DNA from: Mucor racemosus
Taxonomy: Eukaryota > Mucoromycota > Mucoromycetes > Mucorales > Mucoraceae
Direction: 5' to 3'
DNA length: 64,000 bases
Assembly (NCBI GenBank): GCA_027405735.1
Contig: JAPEHQ010000002.1
Span: 2,616,501-2,680,500, forward strand
Shown: positions 25,243 through 35,806 of the stretch, in pieces
How the letters are laid out: the number at the start of each line of letters is the position of its first letter
How positions within the stretch are numbered: position 1 is the stretch's first letter
Notes under the pieces: model-generated
What the model saw: only the letters and a program-made list of their open reading frames with translations
The model's database searches: none
Told to the model about the DNA's origin: nothing
Made by a program: the position numbers and the translations under genes

Positions 25243-25550
25243 AAATTATTAAAAAAAAACGGGAGATTTCAAACTTTGCAGATAATTTGACCAACTTCTG
25301 ATCAAAATAATTACAAGTATAAATAATGGTATAGAATGGCTTTATTTCTTTATTTGTTTATATTTTTAAAGCTACATAACTAATGGATATACAAATGAAC
25401 TAATTCAAATTAAGAGCATGGCTTGTTACAGCCTCTTTCCACGCAAGGATCGATGGAATTTCTTTGATGAATGCTTTTAGTTTTCTTGGCGTATTGGGGA
25501 TCTCCATGGTTGCGTCGATTTTTCTATACATCGTATCATCAAATACTGTA
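25243..25550. other. Intergenic, nothing recognised
   Basis: AT-rich DNA between the pogo-like candidate and repeat R1 copy B. No gene seen. Confidence 0.3.
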
Positions 25551-26715
25551 TACGAAATTTTTTTGTGGCGATAACTGGTGGCTCAAGTGTAGTTTAGGCA
25601 TTTAATTGCCAAATGTATCGAATCAAGATGAAGTTGGTTGATTGATATAACGGATAATAAATGCAATGTCGGTCATTTATTGAATGGGTGAATGTAAATG
25701 TATAAAGCAAAGCTTACTTTTTTGAATGATGAAGAAAATACTGATAATTCTGATTAACATCAATAAGTTCAAAAATTATAATTAAGTGCAATAATTGCCA
25801 CTAAATCGCATAATTTGATATGCAGAAAACTCTTGAAGCGTTCATTCTTTTCTTTTGGCAGTGCTGCAAATCATCCTTCAATATGACTGGATATTAATAA
25901 ATTAGAGAAAATAAAACTGGTAAAAAGCTGATACCCAACAATGTACATCAGGGTCAAGATAGATAAAAGGTGTATTCATTGTGTAGTGGGAATCACAACA
26001 TTTTGATGGATAGAAATTACAGGACCAAGACGTTGTGTTTGCTTCAGGATTTTTGAAAGGGTTTAAAAGCATGACTTCATCAAACTTACTTAGATCTTAA
26101 ATACTCACCATATGCTATTAGTATCATCTTGTTTTTTTATTTAATTGCTGTAGTAGTAAAGATCAAGCTTTTCATAGCTTACTGTATAACAATGACAGTG
26201 GGATATTTCTAAGTATAGATTGACATTTATCATAAGGCGTGCTAATGATACGTTTGATACTACTACTACTGTAAATGGAATCAGCTAATTTAATTTATGG
26301 AATTTGAATACAAATAACGAGGAACAATTTGTAAGCACTTAAGTTGGTTCTGATAAAGCATTGAATAAATTGGCTTGGGACACAGATGGCAAAAAGGTGG
26401 CAATACGTTCCAGTGATGGCCATGTTTATGTTTATGTTTATGATATTGGAGAGGTAAGAGTAAACAAAAACTTAATGTAAATCACCTCTAGCGCAATAAT
26501 CATAATGTAAGGCTATATTGTTATCGAATAAACTACCGCACAATATTAACGTGTATAAATGTTTACAGTAATAAGCTTGAATCAAATGGGTACAGCATCA
26601 TAAATTCTTGAAAAAGTTCTCAAGTATTATAAAATCTCTTATTTTTAAGACTACCAAAGCTTATAAGCGGAATATTAATTTAGAAAATTATTTTTGTCCA
26701 GATCATCAATTTTGA
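25551..26715 (-). repeat. Dispersed repeat family R1, copy B
   Basis: Inverted relative to copy A (4110-5266) and similar over the whole length. From about 26262 onwards it also forms the left arm of the large inverted repeat with 29014-30031. Confidence 0.75.
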
Positions 26716-27276
26716 CATTTTTTAATTTTTTTTTTTGGTTTTGCAAATCTAGAGTCAATTATAGTACCAATTATAAAAACAAAAATATATACATATGCAG
26801 AATTTAGCGCTCTATTTGCTCAATAAAAAATAACAAACATTTTTATTGCAAAATATTACGTGAAAATCCTTTAACCAAAAATCCGTTTTTGGGCCAAAAA
26901 TGGTAAGTTTGATTATTTAACATTTAATATTAAGCTTTCATAAGATGTGTATTAATTATGGCTAAAATTTTCTTTCACAATGTAGTATATTTAAACGTTG
27001 ATTTTGATATCAAAATTTGATTTTTCTGTTTTTTGATCAAAATCATGAGTGTTGGTAAGGATAAAATGAGCCCCGAAAATGTCCGCTACAAAGTCTGAAT
27101 TTTCAGACCGTACGTGGTTAAATATAAGAAAAGTTTAAAAAAAACCGCTTTTTTATTTAAAACTTCGATATACACCATATCATAAGAGACTTTGCCATTC
27201 AATCTTGCTATTCTCAATTACGGCGTTACGCTACGGGCTCCCTTTTTCATTTTTTTAATGAATCTATGATACAGTA
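26262..27276 (+). repeat. Left arm of ~1 kb inverted repeat
   Basis: Reverse complement of 29014-30031. Every stretch I compared agrees base for base apart from small indels, for example in an A/T run near 26781. The inner border reads ATGATACAGTA|AAT; the outer border lies near TACTACTACTGTAAATGG. Outside these points the flanks diverge. The arms contain a dynein-like fragment plus about 600 bp shared with a diverged copy at 44095-44465. Confidence 0.85.
26265..26453 (+). pseudogene. Dynein intermediate chain fragment, copy B
   Basis: Encodes ...FNLWNLN, a stop, then VGSDKALNKLAWDTDGKKVA, SSDGHVYVY and YDIGE, and stops exactly at a GTAAGAG donor. It is the most readable of the three copies. 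It matches the final WD repeat of cytoplasmic dynein 1 intermediate chain. One in-frame stop and a short TTTATG duplication show it is not functional. Confidence 0.65.
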
Positions 27277-29013
27277 AATACTAAAACTTTGATCCACTGC
27301 GACTAAAGTCTGTATTACCTCGTTTTCCCTGCAGGTAATGCGTCCAGGTTTTTTTTAGTGTAGAGAAAATTATGTAAGCAAGGAAAAAATTTGAAAACAT
27401 TGTAATACAATGGTAATATTTTCAAAATAAATAAGCAAATAAAAAAAGATTTAGGAATATAGAGAGCCCTGTAGTAAACAACTTCGTTGTTTACTAAAAT
27501 ATAAAAATATAAAAATAAAAGCAGTAGAAATACAATTATAATCATCTAAAGTTTTTATTACAAAAGATTTCTGAAGATTTAAAATGATTGAAAAAGTATA
27601 AGGGTATTTATAGTAATTTGGAGAACTTGGATACCATCAGACTTGAATGGATTGTTGTATATTTTCAGGATTGATAAATAGTACTTAAAAAAGAATACAA
27701 TTATAAAAGAATGAGTAATTAATCAGTTCTTCAATTGTATAATAAAAACAAGCTATCGTTTATTTAGATATAAAAGTATAGCCTTTTATATTGATTTGAC
27801 ATTGAGATTCTGAGATGTAATTTAAGGCACTATTGAACCATTAGATCTGTTTGATGGTAATCTATGGATTGAAATGGATCAATCATAATTTAACCGTTCT
27901 TACAGAGCTTGTGAGTTGTCTTGTTTCAATGCTGCGCTAAATGTACTTGGATGTTGATTTGATAGCTACTTGATTGATTAACCGCTGGGATGAAATAGTA
28001 TGGTGTCATAATTGAGGTCAAAGCGTTCTTGGTAATTACTGGATTAAACTTGATACGCTAGGAGTTTCTTAAATCCGATATCAAGACTTGCACTTCAATA
28101 CATGTCGTAGTCAATAGATTGTAAGATGTATAGATACTGTAGAAGGTGATAATGTATGATACCAGTAGGTGGAATACAACATGGATGTATATTTAGTAAT
28201 CTTCTAGCTTTGAGTACATTGTTATTGATTTAATATTTTATGGGGTCGATCATGTAGAGCATTAACCATAAGGGATTGTATGTCAAGTGTGACAATATCG
28301 AACTTTTAGGAAATGGTTGTTTTGTTTATTATTGTTATATCTATTTTATGTAACCTTGAATTAAGAAGGGATAATTTTTATACGCTTGAATTTTATTTAT
28401 ATTGATAGTGCAACTTCAATATAGATGAGTAGTTGACTAAATTGATATCTTTGTTTATTATTATTATTGATTTGGATAGAATCCTGTTTTGATATATATG
28501 TCATTTGTCTAATTGATTGCACCATGATCAGGGGCGCTATCATATACACGACATGTAAAGTATGGTTCAAAAAGGTATTTCATATTTTTAGCATGCGTTT
28601 GTTATTGTATTCAATTGAAGCGGTTTTAGTATATAATTCCAATGCAAGCCCATAGAAAGTATAAAATCTTGAATAACAAAATGTTGGAATATGCATGCAA
28701 TATGCGAGTTTCACCATTGTAATATGAGCGTATTACTACTCCGTATTCCGCTGTAAGGTAATATGTTCGCATTACCATATACTGAATATGGAGGTAATAT
28801 GTTCGTTTTACCATGCGTATTCCCTGCGTGTTCAGTGAGAATTAGTTGCAGTGATCACGTATCGCTTTGTATAAGGCTAATTTTTTTTGCGACAGCTTAT
28901 ATAAAATAAGGCTAATAAGGCTACTTCCCTGCTAAAAAAAAGGTTTTCAAAAATCCTAGCCTTATAGAGAGCATAGCCGCCTTATATAGTGTAGTCTTAT
29001 ATAATAGCGCGGC
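27277..29013. other. Spacer between the inverted arms
   Basis: About 1.7 kb without a convincing gene. At 28720-28815 there are two GGTAATATGTTCG...TTACCAT imperfect palindromes. At 28870-29013 the motif AAGGCTA/TAGCCTT recurs at least five times in both directions. Such clustered short motifs are typical of subterminal regions of DNA transposons. Confidence 0.45.
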
Positions 29014-30031
29014 TACTGTATCATAGATTCATTAAAAAAATGAAAAAGGGAGCCCGTAGCGTAACGCCGTAATTGAGAATAGCAAGATTGAATGGCAAAG
29101 TCTCTTATGATATGGTGTATATCGAAGTTTTAAATAAAAAAGCGGTTTTTTTTAAACTTTTCTTATATTTAACCACGTACGGTCTGAAAATTCAGACTTT
29201 GTAGCGGACATTTTCGGGGCTCATTTTATCCTTACCAACACTCATGATTTTGATCAAAAAACAGAAAAATCAAATTTTGATATCAAAATCAACGTTTAAA
29301 TATACTACATTGTGAAAGAAAATTTTAGCCATAATTAATACACATCTTATGAAAGCTTAATATTAAATGTTAAATAATCAAACTTACCATTTTTGGCCCA
29401 AAAACGGATTTTTGGTTAAAGGATTTTCACGTAATATTTTGCAATAAAAATGTTTGTTATTTTTTATTGAGCAAATAGAGCGCTAAATTCTGCATATGTA
29501 TATATTTTTTGTTTTTATAATTGGTACTATAATTGACTCTAGATTTGCAAAACCAAAAAAAAAAAATTAAAAAATGTCAAAATTGATGATCTGGACAAAA
29601 ATAATTTTCTAAATTAATATTCCGCTTATAAGCTTTGGTAGTCTTAAAAATAAGAGATTTTATAATACTTGAGAACTTTTTCAAGAATTTATGATGCTGT
29701 ACCCATTTGATTCAAGCTTATTACTGTAAACATTTATACACGTTAATATTGTGCGGTAGTTTATTCGATAACAATATAGCCTTACATTATGATTATTGCG
29801 CTAGAGGTGATTTACATTAAGTTTTTGTTTACTCTTACCTCTCCAATATCATAAACATAAACATAAACATGGCCATCACTGGAACGTATTGCCACCTTTT
29901 TGCCATCTGTGTCCCAAGCCAATTTATTCAATGCTTTATCAGAACCAACTTAAGTGCTTACAAATTGTTCCTCGTTATTTGTATTCAAATTCCATAAATT
30001 AAATTAGCTGATTCCATTTACAGTAGTAGTA
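29014..30031 (-). repeat. Right arm of ~1 kb inverted repeat (also R1 copy C)
   Basis: Reverse complement of 26262-27276; see that entry. Its last ~470 bp also match repeat R1 copy A in direct orientation. The outer edge falls at CAGTAGTAGTAT, where the left arm has CAGTAGTAGTAGTATC. Confidence 0.85.
29840..30020 (-). pseudogene. Dynein intermediate chain fragment, copy C
   Basis: Mirror copy of 26265-26453 carried in the right arm. It has the same readable pieces on the minus strand (NLWNLN-like, LNKLAWDTDGKKVA, YDIGE) and the same in-frame stop. So copies B and C come from one duplication, and copy A is older. Confidence 0.6.
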
Positions 30032-31009
30032 TTTAGTAAATTGATTAAAAAACTTTGATCACATTGCTCTGCTCATCTGTGCAGATCACTATGCCCATGG
30101 GAATCATAGTTCGGCCGTAGTGATTGTATTGTCTATAATCTATATTATTAATAAAAGCAAATGTAATTTAAAAACAACGCATTCCAATAAAAAATGCAAT
30201 GAGATTTTGAGAACGGCACGATCCTCATGTACAAACCAATTTGTGCCCATATGATCAGCTAAGTATAAAAGACGAGCCGAGCCTAGGACGAGCTTGACCA
30301 AAGCTCGCCACAACGAGCCGAGCTTTGTATCACTCGAGCTCGAGCCGAGCTTTAATAAAAGCTCGTTTGACAAAGACGAGTTTTTGACTTTTTTTTAAAA
30401 AGCTCGTTTGAGAAAGACGAGCTTTTGACTTCTTTTCAAAAAGTTCAAATTTAAATAATAATTAGTAAATGCTATGACATTATTACTTTAGATAATTGTC
30501 AATTGACATTCATAAGTTTGCTTTACTTTAGATATTTGTCACTGGAAAGGTAAAATAAAGCTCGCATTGAGATGATGAGTTTTAGTCGCTGCATAAAAAA
30601 GCTCGTTTGGGGTAAACGAGCTCTAGTCACGCGCAAAAAAAAGCTCGTCGAGGTTGAACGAGCTTTTTTGTAAGCTCGTCTAACTTTAACGAGCCTTGAG
30701 AAAAGCTCGGCTGCATAAAAAAGGCTCGGCTCGTTTAATATCACTATGATCAGCTCGTTATGCTCATGGTCAGATTTCTTATTATGCACAAATAGGGATA
30801 ATGATATGCTTATGGGCAATTCTGCTATTATGCACACATGGGATCAATGTCATGCACATGGACAGAATCTATTATAATTCTGCACATACAGGCTTAGCAT
30901 TGTGCTCGTGTGCAGTTTCTTTTGTTATGCCCGTACAACTTGTTATCTTTTTAGCCATATTCAGTGGGCACAACGAAATCATCTTGTGCAGCATAGGTCG
31001 GCCGTAGTG
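30032..31009. mobile_element. Palindrome-rich transposon DNA with CACTA-like termini
   Basis: CATAG(T/G)TCGGCCGTAGTG occurs at about 30103-30121 and 30991-31009 in the same orientation. Its complement starts CACTACGGCCGA, as CACTA-superfamily ends do. Between them, 30250-30735 is packed with AAGCTCG/CGAGCTT units that can pair into hairpins, and 30770-30990 holds repeated TATGCACA/TGTGCA motifs. The cluster is far more GC-rich than its surroundings. No transposase is present. Which segments form one element cannot be settled here. Confidence 0.5.
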
Positions 31010-31084
31010 TATGCTGTTCAATTTAACGAATGTTTTCTCATATGCTACAAAAAGGCCAAAAAAAAAAAAGAACTTGAAAAAAAA

Positions 31085-31620
31085 AGTACTTAGAATTTCT
31101 TCATACTTGAATACGTTATAGAACACATCAAGACAAGTAAGTTTTATCATTACAAATTGTTCGTATAACTTAATGTTTTGCAGAGATATTAGGGCTTAAA
31201 GTTTTACATTTTTAGCAGCGAGTAAGCAGTAGAAATCTAAAACATTAACACTAAAAAAGTTATACTAGCTGCTAGAGATAGGATATATCTGGACACGCGT
31301 TTTTGGATTAAATTTGAATATCTCAAGTATATCAGTATATATTTTTATTTTGTTGTTATTTAATGAAACAGAAAAATTGAGCAGAGATGAAAAGTTAGAC
31401 CCAGTTTTTAAGGAAAAAACAGTGAATTTTACGTGTTTTGAGTCTTTGGTGAGATATAAAATAGCTTTAGAAACAGGTAGTATAGTGCAACCAATTTATA
31501 ACTATTTTTTAATATATAAGGTATATCCCAAAAAGTGTTTAGTAAATAGTTAGTTATAGAAATAAGGGCACGCTCAGACCTTGAAGAAGATTGAAAAATT
31601 TATATTTGACTCGAGTAGGT
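31085..31620 (+). repeat. Dispersed repeat family R2, partial copy
   Basis: Matches about 7120-7620 in order and orientation (ATAGAACACATCAAGACAAG, TTAATGTTTTGCAGAGATATTAG, AGCAGAGATGAAAAGTTAGA, GGGCACGCTC). It is diverged, and only the 3' half of the family is present. Confidence 0.65.
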
Positions 31621-33225
31621 GCCTCAACACTTGAAGAATAATTTCTCTGTACACACTGATGCAAATAACCTTAAATTTCATAGGGAGATGGGTAAGTAAG
31701 CCTTGGATCGATATTTAAAATACACAGCTTGCATGAGTTGTAGCAAATCTAGAATCAAATCTTACCCTTTTGTTTTTAGGGTTTGGCTCATTTTGCAGTG
31801 CATGTTTCTGATTGTGATTCGAACCTTAAATTGAAAAGCATTCTAAATAGGCATCAAGTAGGGCTATCTCCCGGCTGTAATTTCGTTAATTAGCTGTTAA
31901 TTTGCGTGAGGCAATCTAAAAATTCAGTGTATTTCATAAATATTGATCCAAATGAGCTCAAACTACAAAAACATATAGGCCATGGGAACATCCACGGTTA
32001 ATTGTTGATTTATGATAAAAGACTTTGAAAGCACAAAGTTTTAATAAATTGATTTGCTCAAACAATCAAGTATGCAAGAAGCCCTCTATAAAACCTCAAA
32101 AGTTAAGATGGAAAATATACACCTGACAAGAAATGCACATGGTTTATTCACACATGCTCATGGTTCTGAAACGTAGTTCCCATTACAAAGAATAAGCCAA
32201 GAGCATCTCAATAATAAGCCGGTTGCTCACCAAAAGCTCACAGAGATGAATGAGGTCTCACTTTTAGGAATACCACTTGTTTCCGTAATAGTCAAAAAAT
32301 TGGAAATAATCCAATTTTCTTGAAACAGCTGCTTTGTTTGGCATAACATAGTAGAATTGTCATGTTTCTGTACATAAACATTTTATCGACCTTTTTTTTT
32401 CTTAGATATTCTCTATACCTCAATACATGTAGTAATAACCAAATCTTCCAATTAGGCCATTACGCTAATATCTAATCTTTTGGAATCATGTCGTGAAATA
32501 AAGTTTTTATGCATTATTTAAACAGTGTGGCACCATCATACTAAAAGAGCAATATCCTGCCAGTTGGATAAAAGAAGGGAAAGCAGTTTCATGTAGATCC
32601 AATCACTTTTTTCCTGCATTTTACAATGATAATATTGAATTACATAAAAAGAAAACTAATTCGGGGTTTCCAATAAAGAAATCTTTTCAACAAAATGCTT
32701 CTTGTCCCCCCCCCCCCATCTTAACCTCTTCCTTGGGTTTGCCATGACGTTTTGTTTGAGTTTAGCTTGTGTAATTAGTAGTCAGTAAGAAAGCACAAAT
32801 ATCTAGTCAAGCTCGATTATGGAAATTAACATAAAAAAAATGCAAAATTTCAACAAAAGATGCCGTTCGTATAAAAATGGCAAAAAGTTGTGGAGGAAGG
32901 GTTATTATGGGATGGGAGATACAGATGGTATATGAAACTATACAAACTATAAAATAGTACCGGTTTCCCAGATTTTCCAAGTTTAATAAACATTTAGATA
33001 GGATTATATAAGCTACTTCTTTAAAGAGCCGAATGATTTTTGAATGTGTTAATTTTTAATTGTACACAAATGCCAATTTATTGTTGTTGATTAGTGAGTA
33101 AACAAATAGTGTCTAAGAGACAGATAAAGAGAGAGAAAATAGGAAATTTACATTTAATGATTGTTAATGATATGAGGGAAAACAGAGGGGAGGGGTTATA
33201 AGTGAGAATTCAAGGACAAGTTAGA
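31621..33225. other. Intergenic 3' of the bZIP gene, nothing recognised
   Basis: AT-rich with no coding signal. A run of about 13 C sits at 32707-32719, unusual in this background. The last ~200 bp are the bZIP gene's 3' flank. Confidence 0.35.
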
Positions 33226-34794
33226 TCAACCTAACCTTCCTAAACTGTCATTAAAATTACTATTACTACTATTATTTGCATTACTTAATTCAGTAGTTTC
33301 TTCAGAAGGGACCATTGGGATTTGAGGTCTTTGTCTTGTCTGTAACATGGCAAACAAATCGTCCAATACTTGACCACTGTTAGCATTTGGTAAAAAGTCA
33401 TTATTGCTAGTAATTGTTGGCCCAAATTCATCTTCAAAGAAAGGATCGAAGTCAAAATCAAGATCAAAATCGCCCATACCACCAGCAGGTGCTGGGGCCA
33501 TATTGTCGGGCATAGGATGTTGAGCATTTGCATTATTGTTGCTCCAAAAATCGTTGGTGGGATGTTGCATTTGAGGCTGTTCCTGTGATTGTTGTTGAAT
33601 TGATATCAAAAGAGGATTATTTGTATTATTATGCATCATTGAATTGACAGCAGGATTATTCGAGAGATTTGCATTGTCAACATTTGATATCGGTGCCTGA
33701 CCAATATGTGGTGTTGATTGTTGTTGTCCTATAATAGGATCGTCTAATTTACGTCTTTTATTAATATCATCTGCTCGTTGTGCAGTTGTGGTATCGTTTC
33801 CAATTAAAGTAGGTGTGTGATCAGTTGGGTGATACGATGGAGCCTCAAACCCTATTGTTGGATTAGGTGCTCTCAATGGTATGCGTGTGAATGACCCTGC
33901 TTCATCTTGTATATTATTACTAGTTGGAGAATTGTTATCCTCCGATTCTGTTGTTTGTTCATGACGCAGCCGTGATTCATTATGTGATCGTTTCACAGTT
34001 GCAGATGAAGTAACGCTTGCTGGTGATGCACTGCCCCTTATTGCATTTGCCTCGCTCTCACTTACTCGTGTAATAGGTAGAGACATTGATCTTTCAGGAC
34101 TCTTTCTAGTAATCGATTCCGCAATAGTTGGAGGCGTTAATAATGAAGGTGTAGGTGTACTACTAGCCTTTAATTTCTCCAATTCAGCTATTTTACTAGC
34201 ATCTCCTCCTGTCAATACAACTACTTGGTTTTCTAACGTTGCTACTCTCTCACGAAGTTCCCCATTCTCTTTACGTAATTTATCCATTTCATCTTGCCAA
34301 TCTTCCATTTCTTTTGCTTTGATCTCTAAATCTTTGATGTATTGCTCTCTTCTTTGTCTAAATGCTTTCTGAGCCGCACGATTTTGAGCTGCTCTTTTAG
34401 ATGGGATTACTGCTCGAGAACCGCCTTTTCCATTCTTCGAGTTGTCGTATTCATGCGCCTGCGCTGGTGGAGAAACAGATTGTTCTTGATGATTCGATTG
34501 ATGTAGTGTGGGATGTTGTAATGAAAGTGGCTGTTGCTGTTGCTGCTGCTGTTGTCGCTGCTGCTGCTGTTGTTGCTGAAGCTGATGCTGATGTTGAGGC
34601 AGCATCGGTAACACAGACCCAGGTGGTCTTGATACCATATAATTAAACGTTTCAGGCGTATGATCTATTATTAAAGATAAAATAGAAAAATACAATGAAT
34701 ATTCTCCATATATTTGCATGTTTAAAATTATATATTTACCTGCTGGAATCATCCATGATTGTTTATTATGATTACTATTATTATTGCTGTTCAT
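33226..34794 (-). CDS. bZIP transcription factor, fungal AP-1/Yap-like basic region
   Basis: Two exons, 34794-34740 and 34664-33226, give 497 residues. An Asn-rich N-terminus and two poly-Gln runs precede the basic region KRAAQNRAAQKAFRQRREQ (about 108-126). This carries the Q..AAQ..FR pattern of the Yap/Pap1 family, followed by a leucine zipper to about residue 170. The C-terminus has an acidic, aromatic patch (DFDLDFDFDPFFEDEFG) and a VLDDLFAMLQ helix, likely for activation. I see no cysteine in the entire protein, so the redox-sensing Cys-rich domains of Yap1 are absent. It is divergent from galactokinase across about 1 kb. Target genes are unknown. Confidence 0.9.
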   Translation of the reverse strand: MNSNNNSNHNKQSWMIPAGKYIILNMQIYGEYSLYFSILSLIIDHTPETFNYMVSRPPGSVLPMLPQHQHQLQQQQQQQRQQQQQQQQPLSLQHPTLHQSNHQEQSVSPPAQAHEYDNSKNGKGGSRAVIPSKRAAQNRAAQKAFRQRREQYIKDLEIKAKEMEDWQDEMDKLRKENGELRERVATLENQVVVLTGGDASKIAELEKLKASSTPTPSLLTPPTIAESITRKSPERSMSLPITRVSESEANAIRGSASPASVTSSATVKRSHNESRLRHEQTTESEDNNSPTSNNIQDEAGSFTRIPLRAPNPTIGFEAPSYHPTDHTPTLIGNDTTTAQRADDINKRRKLDDPIIGQQQSTPHIGQAPISNVDNANLSNNPAVNSMMHNNTNNPLLISIQQQSQEQPQMQHPTNDFWSNNNANAQHPMPDNMAPAPAGGMGDFDLDFDFDPFFEDEFGPTITSNNDFLPNANSGQVLDDLFAMLQTRQRPQIPMVPSEETTELSNANNSSNSNFNDSLGRLG

Positions 34795-35806
34795 GTTGAA
34801 AGCGATTTCTTTCGAATTCTATTGATGTGAAAATACCATAGCAACGAATAATTAGTAACCATAGCAATGAAATCCCGAGAAAATAATCTCTCTTTTTTTT
34901 TACCTTGTCAAAAGCAAGTTGAAACTATGAGATGTTTTGAGATATAAGGGAGTATAGTAGTAATAGTAATAATAATAATAATAAAAATAAAAATATAGTA
35001 GAATATATTATATAAAAACTAAAGCATACAAAAGGTTGGTTGGTATTTCTTCAAATGTTTATAATACAAATTTAATCCAATAGAGAAACAATACGTGAAG
35101 TTGAGTAGGTAACTCGAGATTATTTACTACTCTTTTCGAGAAAATAATGTATAATAGAGTGAGTCAAAGAAGGAAGTAAAAAAAAAAAACAGAGCCCTCC
35201 TCCTGCCCAACACTCACCCACCAATACAAACAGAAAAAATTGATTGCGGTTCAGCGGTTAAAAGCCAAACCGAGAGCAATCAATAATAAATTGACCACGT
35301 TGATTGGATAAAAAGTAAAAAAAGTGATATCAAAATATATGTGGTAAACAAAAACTCTCAAAATTAAGTAATCAACCACAACCCTTTACATCCTAGGATT
35401 TATCAATGTGTAGTACACATAAAAAATGAATACATCAAATGTTCAAATTCATTCTCAAATCAAGGAGACTTTTTCGTAATTTTGACGAATGGAACTTGCT
35501 CTTTAGTTTTCTTATTTTCTAAATGAATTTTTGGGATGGAAAACAAGCCAAATGTGTGTTGGCATAAATTGGAAAACCTGGGTTTGTCCCATTTTCCGTG
35601 GAAAGTCTAAAATCGACTGACTTTTTCCATGAGGGGGGTATCACAAAGTTGCTTATGAAATCAACAGAGTCACATCCCGTCTAAAACCCAGATAAACTTG
35701 GATCCGTTGTCTTCGTTTCCATCTTGAATTTGGTATAAAAAGGACTTAATTCTCCACAACAATTTCCCTTTTTCTTCATTATATTATCCATCTTAATAAA
35801 TTAAAA
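34795..35806. promoter_or_regulatory. Divergent region between bZIP and galactokinase
   Basis: A 1,012-bp intergenic region. A TATA box (TATAAAA at 35734-35740) lies 73 bp before the galactokinase ATG. A pyrimidine-rich stretch with TTCTCCACAAC follows. On the bZIP side there is a (TAATAA)n-like tract at about 34960-34990. No specific factor site is claimed. Confidence 0.5.
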
